A DNA stretch of 64,000 bases from Bacteroidota bacterium (GCA_023417935.1 JAEZDY010000023.1:248001-312000), one strand, 5' to 3'. Shown: positions 1-8,427, numbered from the stretch's first letter. The notes: a model not told the origin generated them from the letters alone. Numbers and translations are program-made.

Positions 1-2
1 TC

Positions 3-551
3 TCATTTGCCTGGCTGGGTGTACTGCCCCTGAAAGTCGAAGGCCTTAAAGGCATCCTCTTTTCCCCGCTCATACACGGCAGTGTAGCTCATCTTATCTC
101 AAACTCAGTACCCTTCTTCCTGCTCGGGGCAGCACTATTCTATTATTATCGCGCAAAAGCGTGGTCAATACTTATCTTTTCATGGTTACTCACCGGCTTG
201 TGGCTATGGCTGTTTGCACGAGGATCATCCTATCACATAGGAGCCAGCGGCGTAGTTTATGCCCTCGCCTCCTTCCACTTCGTAAGCGGCATCATCCGTA
301 AAGAACCCCGGCTCATAGCCTTCACCCTGCTGGTAACATTCCTCTACGGCAGCTTCGTATGGGGCATCTTCCCCGGCTTCTCCGTTGAAGAACGCATATC
401 ATGGGAAGGTCACCTCATGGGAACCATCGCCGGCATAGTAATGGCGTACTTCTTCCGCGACGTCGGTCCACAGAAGCAGGAGTATGAGTGGCCGGATGAG
501 GAGGAGGAGGAGGATTTGAGTAGTGAGGAGGAAGTTGATAGTAGGGAGTAG
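3..551 (+). CDS. Rhomboid family intramembrane serine protease, 5' truncated
   Basis: The reading frame is open from the window edge, so the N-terminus is missing; 182 codons remain. Rhomboids cleave transmembrane segments inside the membrane. Seen: an HGSVAHLISN stretch (visible residues 25-34, the usual His..His..Asn of TM2), the nucleophile motif GASG (Ser82) and a late WEGHLMG with the catalytic His137, all between hydrophobic segments. The C-terminus is a very acidic Glu/Asp tail (WPDEEEEEDL onward). Its last codons and stop (AGG GAG TAG) run directly into the GAGTAGTGAG tandem repeat, so part of the tail may derive from repeat sequence. Substrate unknown. Family assignment is secure; full length is not visible. 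Confidence 0.9.
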   Translation, partial: SFAWLGVLPLKVEGLKGILFSPLIHGSVAHLISNSVPFFLLGAALFYYYRAKAWSILIFSWLLTGLWLWLFARGSSYHIGASGVVYALASFHFVSGIIRKEPRLIAFTLLVTFLYGSFVWGIFPGFSVEERISWEGHLMGTIAGIVMAYFFRDVGPQKQEYEWPDEEEEEDLSSEEEVDSRE

Positions 552-690
552 TGAGTAGGGAGTAGTGAGTAGTGAGAAAAAAAGGCTAAAGGCTAAAGGG
601 GTTAGTAGGGAGTAGTGAGTAGGGAGTAGTGAGAGAAAAAAAGGCTAAAGGCTAACCCCTCGATAAAAACTCGGGGACCGAGGCTAAGGG
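533..690. repeat. GAGTAGTGAGTAGGGA and GGCTAAAGG tandem arrays
   Basis: Two interleaved simple arrays follow the rhomboid stop codon: units of GTAGTGAGTAGGGA (about 533-574 and 603-634) and GGCTAAAGGCTAAAGG (about 583-600, 641-654 and 682-695). The first unit contains the TAG stop of the rhomboid gene. The same GTAGTGAG unit recurs near 23.1 kb and the GCTAAAGG unit near 29.4 kb. Confidence 0.85.
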
Positions 691-763
691 CTAAAGTAGA
701 AAGTAAGGAAGTGAAAAAGAAAGTATTAATACCTTCCTATTGCTCTATTAAAAATACCATACA

Positions 764-1531
764 ATGAAAAAAATCCTTACGCTGTTTATTGTTCTGGTGT
801 TCATTTATATCACTGTGATAATGCTGGGTTGTAGTTCTCAAACAAAATTAATTTTCCATCCTACTAAGCTTGACAAGGCGTATGAGTATAATGCAGATCT
901 TGGTCTTGAAGAAGTTTTTCTTTCAACCGCCGACGGGAATGAAATCAACGGGCTTTTCTTTCCTGATAGCAGCAGTAAGGTCATCCTGTACTTTCATGGT
1001 AATGCCGGTAGTCTTGATTCCTGGCAATATGTTTACAATGATTTCAAATCATTTGGGCACAACTTCTTTATCATCGACTACAGGGGTTTTGGTAAAAGCA
1101 CAGGCAAAATTTCAGAAGAAGGACTTTATATTGATGCCCAGACTGCATACAATTACCTGTTAGAAAAAGGTTTCAAACAAGAGCACATCATTATTTACGG
1201 ACGGTCAATTGGCACAGGCGTTGCTGTAGATCTTGCCTCCAACAATGGCTCAAAGGCACTGATATTGGAAAGCCCTTTCACCAACCTAAAAAAGCTTGTA
1301 TCCGGACTGTACCCCTATTTATTACCCTCCCTGTTCCTTAAATACGAATTCAACAATATTGGAAAGATCAATAAAATCAACACACCCCTGTTAGTTATTC
1401 ACGGAAAAAGGGATAATGTCATTCCTTTCAAACACGGATTAGAGCTGTATCAAAACTATCATGGTGAAAAGGAGTTCCTACCAATTGAAAACGGCCAGCA
1501 TAACAACCTCAGTGACTTCCCGGAGTTTTAA
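764..1531 (+). CDS. Alpha/beta hydrolase lipoprotein (S9/S33-like, ABHD13/BEM46 type)
   Basis: 255 aa. The N-terminus is a hydrophobic signal ending in a lipobox (MLGC, Cys23), so it is probably a lipoprotein. The fold is alpha/beta hydrolase: oxyanion region FHGNAG (residues 78-83), DYRGFGKS, nucleophile elbow GRSIGTG (Ser148), acid Asp217 in HGKRDNVIPF and catalytic His246 in GQHNN. This matches the small serine hydrolases around BEM46/ABHD13; the substrate is unknown. The protein ends soon after the catalytic His, somewhat shorter than relatives. It stands alone after a repeat-filled spacer, with a small zinc-ribbon gene 74 bp downstream on the same strand. Confidence 0.85.
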   Translation: MKKILTLFIVLVFIYITVIMLGCSSQTKLIFHPTKLDKAYEYNADLGLEEVFLSTADGNEINGLFFPDSSSKVILYFHGNAGSLDSWQYVYNDFKSFGHNFFIIDYRGFGKSTGKISEEGLYIDAQTAYNYLLEKGFKQEHIIIYGRSIGTGVAVDLASNNGSKALILESPFTNLKKLVSGLYPYLLPSLFLKYEFNNIGKINKINTPLLVIHGKRDNVIPFKHGLELYQNYHGEKEFLPIENGQHNNLSDFPEF

Positions 1532-1605
1532 TTTTAATCATAATTTAAAAAATTAAAAAAACATGGGAAAACTATTTAATGTTACAATTTTTAAACTTAT
1601 TTGAT

Positions 1606-1914
1606 ATGGCTAACTATCGGAGCTGCCCACACTGCAATTACGAATACTCTATCAGTTATTTCCTTAAAAGAGTTTTTACTGTATTCATTTGGAAAAGCTG
1701 GCAATGTGTATCGTGTAATTACAATCTTAAATTTTCAGTACCATGGAGAGTTATAAGCGCAATAGGTCAGATAATGATTCTATACCTCTTATTAATCTTT
1801 AGGGATCAAGTGACCGATGAGTGGTATTGGTATGTGATTGTTATTTTGGTTTTGATTTCCACAATAACACTTCTTTCTTTCCTAAACAGATTTAGAATTG
1901 CAAAGAAGCGGTGA
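1606..1914 (+). CDS. Small zinc-ribbon membrane protein (cxxc_20_cxxc-like)
   Basis: 102 aa from the chosen ATG; an in-frame ATG nine codons upstream (1579) is possible but adds only a hydrophobic stub. Seen: CPHC, then 23 residues, then CVSC, the spacing of small Cys-rich proteins often called cxxc_20_cxxc in Bacteroidetes and Firmicutes. Two hydrophobic membrane segments follow (roughly residues 45-65 and 75-95) and a basic end (FRIAKKR). The four Cys probably bind zinc; the biological role is not known. It is followed by a strong hairpin at 1958-1986. Confidence 0.65.
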   Translation: MANYRSCPHCNYEYSISYFLKRVFTVFIWKSWQCVSCNYNLKFSVPWRVISAIGQIMILYLLLIFRDQVTDEWYWYVIVILVLISTITLLSFLNRFRIAKKR

Positions 1915-1957
1915 AATTAGGCCTTTAACAACAAATGCTGTTTCAACCTTTAAATAA

Positions 1958-1986
1958 AAGAATCAGGAATTTAATTCCTGATTCTT
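1958..1986. terminator. Perfect 13-bp stem hairpin, probable terminator
   Basis: Arms AAGAATCAGGAAT and ATTCCTGATTCTT pair perfectly around a TTA loop. It lies 44 bp after the zinc-ribbon gene. A-rich and T-rich flanks could make it bidirectional, serving the minus-strand HhH gene too. Confidence 0.75.
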
Positions 1987-2085
1987 ACTGTTAATACAGT
2001 GCATATTGTTTTAATGCCGAATTTAGGATGATATTCCAATGATTACGTGAACGATGGATGGGATCTTTTGTTTCGCACCTATGGT

Positions 2086-2130
2086 GTAGAGACGCGATTA
2101 ATCGCGTCTCTACTGGAATCGCGTCTCTAC
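2086..2130. repeat. Palindromic GTAGAGACGCGATT repeat touching a stop codon
   Basis: Positions 2086-2113 are a perfect 28-bp palindrome made of GTAGAGACGCGATT and its reverse complement. It is followed by another AATCGCGTCTCTAC copy (2117-2130). On the minus strand the last unit reads CAGTAGAGACGCG and its TAG is the stop codon of the HhH gene. A related diverged array is at 51.9-52.0 kb, next to tsaE. Confidence 0.85.
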
Positions 2131-3161
2131 TGGATCAAAACATACCCCTTCACCCTCTCAAACAACCCCTCTTTACCAATAAGCACCTGCCTTATCTCTT
2201 CCATTGTTTTGTAGGAGCCTAGTTGCACTCTTTTATCTATTAGGGCTTTGGCGGTGTAGTAATCTATGTAGGGGTGCCGGCGGAGGGCTTCGAGGGTTAT
2301 GGTGTTGATGTTTATTTTGGTGATAAGGGTGGTGTCAACGCGCACCTGGGGGGCAATGCCGGCGTAACGGGTGCTGTCGAGGCCATAGACCTCTGCCAGT
2401 TGCTGAATGCTGTAGAAGCCGCCGGTTTTGGTGCGGTATTTCAGTATGCGCGACGCAAATACCGGTCCTACACCGTATATCTTTAACAGTTCGAGGGAAT
2501 CGGCGCTGTTTAGTTCTATCAGGGGTTTGTTCTTTGTAAAGTTTGGGAGATTTGCTCCAGCGCGCCCAACATCTGAGCGTTCTAAACCTGAGCGTTCATT
2601 ACCCGGGAGTACACCTGCCTTATTCACCTGTGTGTGGTTAGGGTTGGCTATCTCCGTGTTTTTGATCTTAATGTAAGGCTCAAATATTCTGTAGGTGCTG
2701 CTGTCAACTACATAAAGCCGGCTGAAGTCTTCTTTTACCCTGAAGCTGCCTCCTTTGTTACGGTATCTGATGATCACTGCTGCCTGCTTTTCTGAAAAAC
2801 CCATGGAGATGTAATCATCGGCAGTTGCGGTGTTGGGATCGAAGTTTCGGGGTTTGAATCTTGTGTGGTACGGTCGGCTGTTGCGGTTACTGCTATAATT
2901 GCGGTCACTAGTATTATTGCGCCCGTCATTATAACCACTTCCACCTCCTTCACCATAACTATTTCCCTCCTGTTGAATACCTTTTAAAAACTCCTCTGCT
3001 TCAACCCTGTAAAGGGCATCGGCAGCGGCATCGGGTACTATCACATCTTTCGTGAAGATATGGGGCAGGGATACCAGTATCATGATAACGGAGAGCAGTA
3101 TGAGTATGCCTCGTTTCTCTGACCTGGTGAAGGAAAGGTAATCCCTGATATGACCGCTCAC
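2127..3161 (-). CDS. Helix-hairpin-helix (ComEA-like) membrane-anchored protein
   Basis: 344 aa. An N-terminal FTRSEKRGILILL segment leads into one membrane helix (about residues 17-34), typical of a Bacteroidetes-specific HhH family. A low-complexity Gly/Asn/Ser/Arg linker follows (about residues 65-105). Three helix-hairpin-helix units are visible: FDPNTATADDYISMGFSEKQAA (about 108-128), a central IELNSADSLELLKIYGVGPVFASRILKYR and a C-terminal ININTITLEALRRHPYI. HhH repeats bind DNA in ComEA, but these anchored proteins have no proven job. The stop codon lies inside a dispersed GTAGAGACGCG repeat. Last gene of a minus-strand run after the NSS transporter and MetS. Confidence 0.85.
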   Translation of the reverse strand: MSGHIRDYLSFTRSEKRGILILLSVIMILVSLPHIFTKDVIVPDAAADALYRVEAEEFLKGIQQEGNSYGEGGGSGYNDGRNNTSDRNYSSNRNSRPYHTRFKPRNFDPNTATADDYISMGFSEKQAAVIIRYRNKGGSFRVKEDFSRLYVVDSSTYRIFEPYIKIKNTEIANPNHTQVNKAGVLPGNERSGLERSDVGRAGANLPNFTKNKPLIELNSADSLELLKIYGVGPVFASRILKYRTKTGGFYSIQQLAEVYGLDSTRYAGIAPQVRVDTTLITKININTITLEALRRHPYIDYYTAKALIDKRVQLGSYKTMEEIRQVLIGKEGLFERVKGYVLIQ

Positions 3162-3176
3162 AAACTATCGGGGTTT

Positions 3177-3266
3177 TAGTTATTCCGTTTCACTCTCATC
3201 GTCGGGTAGTTATTCTGTTTCGCTCTCGTCGTCGGGTAGTTATTCCGTTTCGCTCTCGTCGTCGGG
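3177..3266. repeat. Three tandem 30-bp units copying the 3' end of MetS
   Basis: Units 3177-3206, 3207-3236 and 3237-3266 differ by only a few bases. On the minus strand each unit encodes PDDESETE, a TAA stop and CT. The first unit in transcription order is the real tail of the MetS-like gene; the other two lie after its stop in the same phase. Confidence 0.9.
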
Positions 3267-3365
3267 TTTCGGCTTGGTGGTCAGCACTTTCCAGAAGAAG
3301 TATCCCGTAAGGATTATCACTGTTGTTTCAACAGTAATCATCATGATCAATGCGCTGGTGTTCAT
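3240..3365 (-). CDS. metS: MetS-like small subunit of NSS transporter
   Basis: A 41-codon gene. It starts with ATG at 3365 in a 4-bp ATGA overlap with the stop codon of the NSS transporter, which implies translational coupling. The product is one hydrophobic helix (about residues 5-25, ending GYFFWKV) followed by a Lys/Pro and then acidic tail (KPKPDDESETE). A single-helix small subunit directly after an NSS-family transporter is the arrangement of MetP-MetS of Corynebacterium glutamicum, where MetS is required for methionine and alanine uptake. The acidic tail and stop codon are triplicated downstream as 30-bp repeats. Position, size and topology support the call; no residue-level family motif is known to me. 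Confidence 0.8.
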   Translation of the reverse strand: MNTSALIMMITVETTVIILTGYFFWKVLTTKPKPDDESETE

Positions 3366-5197
3366 AGGGCGTTCTCCTTTATGTTTCTTTTCCTCTTGTG
3401 GTAGGCTATGGATACTAACAAAGAGATGAGCAAAAATACACTGAGCAGCAGCATCCGCGCCATATCTATAAAGAACACGTTGTTGGCTACTTTTCCTGTG
3501 TAAAGTATGGTGCCTGCTTTCACGGGCTGGTATAGTTCTACCTGAAGTTTGTGCTTTGCAGGATTGAGCTTGTAAACTTTTGTCTGGTCTTTGCCTTCTG
3601 CAGTTGTGCCCGATACTGACACGTATGCCCTGTTTTTCAGGGTATAGATGGAATCAACCACTCCCCCGTTCTCTGCATAGAATTCACCGGCAAACCATTT
3701 ATCGTTGGGGCCTATGCCCTTGTGCTGCAACTGCCCTATGATGCTCTGGTCGTGAAGCGGCCATCCTGTAAAGCTTAAGGTACTCCAGTTGTCGTTTACC
3801 GGACGTAATAAAGCACCCAGGAATACTATGATCAGGGCAACCGGGGTGATGTATTTGATGATGTATTTGTATATGAGCGGCACCCTGATATCGGCCCCCG
3901 AGGTTATTTCACGCCACCCTTTTTTCATGCCGAATATCCAGGCGAAGAGTATGGCCTCAAACAGGGCAAATACTACCAGTGAAACGGTCCCCGCCCAGTA
4001 GTCGTACTCGTCAAACACCCCCTCGGTGAAGTAGAAGATGGTGGGTAAACCCAGTATAAGTATCACAACGCCAAATGCCAGTGCCGCATTTTTGCGGGTC
4101 CAGTTGAATTCATCCATTAAAAAGCTGATGCCCGGTGATCCCATGGCAAGGGACGAAGTAATACCCGCGAAGAACAGCATACCGAAGAATGCCAGTCCCG
4201 CAAGGGCCGATAATATGGGTCCCCATTGCTCAAACAGGTATGGCATGGTACGGAACCCCAGTCCCAGCCCCCCTATATTGGTGAGTTCAACCACCTTGTC
4301 AATGCCCAGGTATCCTATGGCTATCGGTATGATCACCGCGCTGCCCAGTACTATCTCCACAAACTCGTTCATCCAGCCTGCCGACATCGCGTTAAGCGCC
4401 ACATCCTGGTTACGGCGCACGTACGACGCGTAACATTGTATGCTGCCCATGCCCACCGACAAAGTGAAGAATATCTGCCCCGCGGCTGCCAGCCATACTT
4501 TGGGGTTGGAGAGTGAAGTGAAGTCGGGCGTCCATAAAAAGTTAAGCCCCACCGTACCATCGTTCACCGCCCCTGCCGTACCGGCCTTCAGCGTAATGCC
4601 CTTTATGGCCAGGAATATACCGAAACCAATAAGCATGGGCACCCCTATCTTAGCTACGCGCTCAATGCCGTTGGTAAGCCCCTTGCTCAGTATATACACG
4701 TTCAGTGCCAGGCATAGCAGGAAAAACACCAGCGCCTCGTAAGTTATACCTGTTGTGGATGTGGTTACATCAAGGTAATCGCTGAAAAACGCGGCTACCT
4801 GCAACTGGTTCATCGAATCAAAGGTGCCAAACAGCGAGTGGAACACGTATGATATGGTCCAGCTTTCCATATAGCAGTAGTATGACGCTATTGCGATGTT
4901 CGAGAAGATGCCGAACACCCCCACGTAACGCCACAGCCAGCGTTTGTCCATACTGTTAAGGATAAAAGGCGTGGAATGATGCCCGAACTTCCCGCCGAAG
5001 CGGCCCGACGACCATTCAATAAACAACAGCGGAATGCCCATTACCAGGAACGAAACCAGGTAGGGAATAATAAAGGCGCCGCCGCCATTTTGAACTGCCT
5101 GCACCGGGAAGCGCAAAAAGTTGCCAAATCCCACTGCGTTGCCGGCCATTGCCAGTACAAGCCCAACCCTGGTTCCCCAGTTTTCCTGTTTACCCAT
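3362..5197 (-). CDS. Sodium-dependent NSS/SNF family transporter (MetP-like)
   Basis: 611 aa from the ATG giving MGKQENWGTRVGLVLAMAG, the canonical NSS start; an upstream in-frame ATG (5281) would add 28 residues unlike the family. NSS carriers couple Na+ to uptake of amino acids. Seen: TM1 with GNAVGFGNFLRFP (sodium and substrate site), about a dozen membrane helices, and SVGMGSIQCYASYV. An unusual hydrophilic stretch of about 90 residues (NDNWSTLSFTG to KVANNVFF) lies before the last helix, probably outside the membrane. The gene overlaps the MetS-like small subunit, so a methionine or alanine importer is the best guess. DUF2851 lies 97 bp upstream on the same strand. Confidence 0.9.
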   Translation of the reverse strand: MGKQENWGTRVGLVLAMAGNAVGFGNFLRFPVQAVQNGGGAFIIPYLVSFLVMGIPLLFIEWSSGRFGGKFGHHSTPFILNSMDKRWLWRYVGVFGIFSNIAIASYYCYMESWTISYVFHSLFGTFDSMNQLQVAAFFSDYLDVTTSTTGITYEALVFFLLCLALNVYILSKGLTNGIERVAKIGVPMLIGFGIFLAIKGITLKAGTAGAVNDGTVGLNFLWTPDFTSLSNPKVWLAAAGQIFFTLSVGMGSIQCYASYVRRNQDVALNAMSAGWMNEFVEIVLGSAVIIPIAIGYLGIDKVVELTNIGGLGLGFRTMPYLFEQWGPILSALAGLAFFGMLFFAGITSSLAMGSPGISFLMDEFNWTRKNAALAFGVVILILGLPTIFYFTEGVFDEYDYWAGTVSLVVFALFEAILFAWIFGMKKGWREITSGADIRVPLIYKYIIKYITPVALIIVFLGALLRPVNDNWSTLSFTGWPLHDQSIIGQLQHKGIGPNDKWFAGEFYAENGGVVDSIYTLKNRAYVSVSGTTAEGKDQTKVYKLNPAKHKLQVELYQPVKAGTILYTGKVANNVFFIDMARMLLLSVFLLISLLVSIAYHKRKRNIKENAL

Positions 5198-5294
5198 CAG
5201 CTTCTGAATTAAAAATTGCGTTAAATCAAACCGTACCCAATGAACATACTGCAATATTAAAAAAATATTCTCTAATACCACATATTTTCATGCT

Positions 5295-6668
5295 TTAACG
5301 TGTAATTGTGAGGAAACCGGGGGATTTTATGATCAAATTCCCTATCCGGCAGTTCAGGCAAGCCCGCTTATCACAATATTGCATCTTCAGGTGCATCAAT
5401 GCCTGGGTGCTCCATGCTGTATCAGCTTTTAAGCCTGCTACAGTCCAACCACTGATTACCGAGTTGCGCTCACCGGGCAGGGCTTCAAACATGCTGAGTG
5501 CTCTATTACTTAATTGGTCATTGCCAGTTGCGCTTCCGTAGTTGAACATAAAGGGGAGCACTGCATTAATGATCAGCAATTGCGCTGCATCTTTACCCAG
5601 GTGTTTTGGTTTGCTGGATGATTCCTTGTTGGAAATATGCTGATGGGAGGTTTTCTCATCAGATAAATTCTTTTTTAAGGATTCCTTATCGGATACATTC
5701 TTAATAGTTGATTCTTTATCGAATACATAATGGTTATTCCAATATTCAGATGCATTGACTTGGAATAAAGCCATCATTTCTTGAACTGTATCCAAAGATA
5801 TTAACTTCGACATTAATCCAGCATTGCGATTAATGAAACATGCAAATTGTGAAATCCTGATTGTTGGGAAATTCACTGGGCGCATCCTCATAAACTTCCA
5901 CAATGAATCAGACATTGGCACCAGCTTATATTTTTTTCTAAGGTAGGAATACTCCTTAAAAAGCTCCTGACCGTATATATCAATAAGGTCATGGGATAAC
6001 ATACCAGCTTGTCCGAACAAAAGCGCTTCAATCTGAAACAAGTTATCTGAGTGTCTGGCTAGTATTTGATAAGAAACTGAACGGGCCAACATTTCAAAAG
6101 GCAATGCATTTACGCTAAAACCAAAGCTTCTTGCGATAATGTGGTAGAGTGCCTCTTCCCAGTCGTTCTGCGAAACGGTTAAGGCATCCTGCATAAAATC
6201 AGCCTTTAGTTCAAGTTTTTCAATCAACATTCTTTCGAGCCAGAATGAACGGTCTAATTCTGATACTTCTGATATTTTCGAACTACATGGAACAAATTCA
6301 TTACGCTCAATGAATCTCTTGTATGCTTCAAACAGTTCAATATCAATTCTGCCGGCGAGTTCACAGACAGGCATTACTGAATCACTTTTGATGACATCAT
6401 TATTATAGACAACGTGCAAAACAACATTATTATATGCTTCATCTAACTGATGCCCATGTTTGAACCAGTCAGATGTATTAATATGTATTTCTACATTGCC
6501 AGCCCAGGTTGTATCGCCAATTGTAAGCCGGGCATCAGAGAAATCCGGGCCTGAATTGTGATTGTGAAATCCGGTGCTTATAATAGTTATGGGATCACCA
6601 TCAGTTGTTGTTAGTTGTTCTGCAAATAATCTGTTTTGCCAGAGATAGTGTAGGAAATCTTCACTCAT
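5295..6668 (-). CDS. DUF2851 family protein
   Basis: 457 aa. The start MSEDFLHYLWQNRLF and the segment FHNHNSGPDFSDARLTIGDTTWAGNVEIHINTSDWFKHGH are signatures of DUF2851, a family common in Bacteroidetes with unknown function; the GxVEIH-type motif resembles nuclease-like folds but that is inference. The C-terminus holds a Cys cluster (CDKRACLNCRIGN). Residues around 315-354 are four degenerate 10-residue repeats of the type VSDKESLKKN, encoded by 30-bp tandem units (5607-5726). These look like an insertion into an otherwise conserved protein. First gene of the minus-strand run continuing to the NSS transporter. Confidence 0.85.
   Translation of the reverse strand: MSEDFLHYLWQNRLFAEQLTTTDGDPITIISTGFHNHNSGPDFSDARLTIGDTTWAGNVEIHINTSDWFKHGHQLDEAYNNVVLHVVYNNDVIKSDSVMPVCELAGRIDIELFEAYKRFIERNEFVPCSSKISEVSELDRSFWLERMLIEKLELKADFMQDALTVSQNDWEEALYHIIARSFGFSVNALPFEMLARSVSYQILARHSDNLFQIEALLFGQAGMLSHDLIDIYGQELFKEYSYLRKKYKLVPMSDSLWKFMRMRPVNFPTIRISQFACFINRNAGLMSKLISLDTVQEMMALFQVNASEYWNNHYVFDKESTIKNVSDKESLKKNLSDEKTSHQHISNKESSSKPKHLGKDAAQLLIINAVLPFMFNYGSATGNDQLSNRALSMFEALPGERNSVISGWTVAGLKADTAWSTQALMHLKMQYCDKRACLNCRIGNLIIKSPGFLTITR
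5607..5726. repeat. In-frame 4 x 30 bp minisatellite in DUF2851 gene
   Basis: Exactly 120 bp encode four 10-residue units: VFDKESTIKN, VSDKESLKKN, LSDEKTSHQH and ISNKESSSKP. Divergence rises toward the last two units, so this is an older array. Confidence 0.7.
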
Positions 6669-6722
6669 AATGTAGTCTTGAATTAATAAATCTAATAGTA
6701 TATCGCGTTCACATCTAAAAAA

Positions 6723-7601
6723 TCATCTCTTCACCACCCTAACCCCATGCTCCAAATCACCTCCCCTAATTCTCACCACATACACCCCTGCAGGCAACAC
6801 TGACATATCCAAATTAAAGGAAGGGCTTTCAGCATGATATTCGGCGTGAAGCAGCCCCATTGAATTATACACGCTGATATTATAACTTGTGCCGGCAGCG
6901 GGTAATTCAATTGTTAAAATATTGGTAACCGGGTTGGGGTAGTATTTGATATTGGGCAGGTTGAGTTCAGGGGTGCTAACGGTAAGAAGCTCATTGCAGC
7001 GCTCACCGGCAACTTCAAGGGCGCCCGACTTAAAGCACATAAGCATGTGATAGTTTTCAAAATAGTACATGGGAAAAAGAAATGGTCCTGCGCATCCACC
7101 TATGCCTTCAATCATATAAACCTGATCAAAGGTCCCCATGGAATAGTACCTGCGGTTAATGCCATCAGGGGTGGTAATGGTGTATACAGTATCAATCACT
7201 ATCCAGTCAAGGGTATCGCCTGTTGTGAGTGAGAAGTCGAACAGCAGCTCATCGCCGTCGTCATAGTACCTGTACACCCGTTGGGTGGCAATATCTTCCC
7301 TGATAAAGATATCAGTGGGATAACCTGTGGTATCAACCAGGAAGGGAGCGCAGTAAGGCGGGTTATATCCGGTGATGCTTGTGGAATGATAAACATACAT
7401 TATGCTGTAAGTTAGTCCGTTGATAAGGGTATCGCCACGGAAGAAATACCTGCCGGGGTTTTCTGAATACTCGCATAGCCATCCTTGTCCTATAGTACCA
7501 ACTGCCCATGTTTTATTTTCGCCGATAAGGGGGATGTACTCCTGTGCTGATGTGCAGCTGAGTAGGTTGCAAAAGAGGATAAGAGTAATAAGTTTTTTCA
7601 T
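6723..7601 (-). CDS. T9SS type A sorting domain-containing secreted protein
   Basis: 292 aa from MKKLITLILFCNLL (an ATG two codons upstream is equally open). The N-terminus is a signal peptide ending near SCTSAQ; the Cys also allows a lipoprotein reading. The body (about residues 20-205) is beta-rich with aromatic residues and no family I recognise. The C-terminus is a T9SS type A domain: YYPNPVTNILTIELP, YNSMGLL, LPAGVYVVRIRGG and the basic end VRVVKR. It should be exported by Sec and then by type IX secretion to the surface. It resembles the cargo at 23.2 kb in size and plan. Confidence 0.85.
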   Translation of the reverse strand: MKKLITLILFCNLLSCTSAQEYIPLIGENKTWAVGTIGQGWLCEYSENPGRYFFRGDTLINGLTYSIMYVYHSTSITGYNPPYCAPFLVDTTGYPTDIFIREDIATQRVYRYYDDGDELLFDFSLTTGDTLDWIVIDTVYTITTPDGINRRYYSMGTFDQVYMIEGIGGCAGPFLFPMYYFENYHMLMCFKSGALEVAGERCNELLTVSTPELNLPNIKYYPNPVTNILTIELPAAGTSYNISVYNSMGLLHAEYHAESPSFNLDMSVLPAGVYVVRIRGGDLEHGVRVVKR

Positions 7602-7754
7602 ATGCATTGGCTTCGAATAATCAAATGTATAAAAAGAAACATCATGAAAATGCCCGGTGCCAAATTTAATTTTGTATTAAAACCTGTAATTATATGAGGC
7701 GGGTTGCGTTTAATATGCATATATTTGAGGCAATAAATGGAGGGATAAACAGCA

Positions 7755-7784
7755 TTGCCATTATGGAACTTTAATTTATCTTTG
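7755..7784 (+). promoter_or_regulatory. Bacteroidetes-type promoter for coiled-coil/zapA operon
   Basis: TTG (7755-7757), 19 bp, then TATCTTTG (7777-7784), matching the -33 TTG and -7 TAnnTTTG pattern. The expected start site is only about 10 bases before the first start codon. Confidence 0.7.
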
Positions 7785-7798
7785 CAACTCAACCATGG

Positions 7799-8092
7799 AT
7801 GCAGATGGAAAGCGCGGGTACATTGATCTCAGGCATTGATTACAAGATACGTAAGCTGATAAGCCGGGTTGAGGAACTTGAAAATGAACATAAACAACTG
7901 AATGATAAAATTGAGGAATTAAATACGAATATAAAAAGCCTGGAGCTTGAAATTGAGGGGCAAAAGGACAGGATTAAAGTGCTTAAATTAGCAAAATCAT
8001 TGGATAATGAGGAAAGCAGAACTGAAGTTAAACTAAAAATTAATGAGCTTTTGCGGGAAATTGACAATTGTGTACGACTTTTGAATAAATAA
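7799..8092 (+). CDS. Small coiled-coil protein upstream of zapA
   Basis: 97 aa, nearly all heptad-patterned coiled coil (VEELENEHKQLNDKIEELN and onward), without signal peptide or membrane segment. It starts at ATG 7799 or 7805, very close to the predicted transcription start, and ends 18 bp before zapA on the same strand. Small coiled-coil proteins beside zapA in Bacteroidetes are usually unnamed. By position and shape it could be a ZapB-like partner that bridges ZapA and the Z ring, but there is no sequence motif to prove this. Confidence 0.75.
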   Translation: MQMESAGTLISGIDYKIRKLISRVEELENEHKQLNDKIEELNTNIKSLELEIEGQKDRIKVLKLAKSLDNEESRTEVKLKINELLREIDNCVRLLNK

Positions 8093-8110
8093 ACTGTTAA
8101 TGTTGATAGA

Positions 8111-8398
8111 ATGGATGAACTCTCTATAACCGTTGTAATTGCTGACCGGCCCTATAAACTGAAGGTGGCACGGAGCGAGGAAGAGGGCGTTAGAAAAGCG
8201 GCCAGGGTGATAGAGGAGCAAATGGAAAAATATGCAAGTTATTTCCAGTATAAGGATAAACAGGATTTGCTTGCGATGGTAGCATTGCAGTTTTCATCAA
8301 GTACCATTGAACTTGAGGAACAGTTAAGATACCGTGACAATGAAATGCTGGACAAGCTGGCAGAAATTGATAAAGTATTAACAGACCATTTAAGTTAG
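8111..8398 (+). CDS. zapA: Cell division protein ZapA
   Basis: 95 aa, the usual ZapA length. Seen: an N-terminal beta region ITVVIADRPYKLKV, the helix start EEEGVRKAARVIEEQMEKY, the conserved KQDLLAMVALQFSS segment, and a C-terminal coiled coil. ZapA binds and cross-links FtsZ filaments at the division site. It follows the coiled-coil gene by 18 bp and is followed by a 6S-like RNA and rny; zapA beside ssrS is also the order in E. coli. Confidence 0.9.
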   Translation: MDELSITVVIADRPYKLKVARSEEEGVRKAARVIEEQMEKYASYFQYKDKQDLLAMVALQFSSSTIELEEQLRYRDNEMLDKLAEIDKVLTDHLS

Positions 8399-8427
8399 AG
8401 GCGCGTACATTTAGTTCTTTGAAAAGC

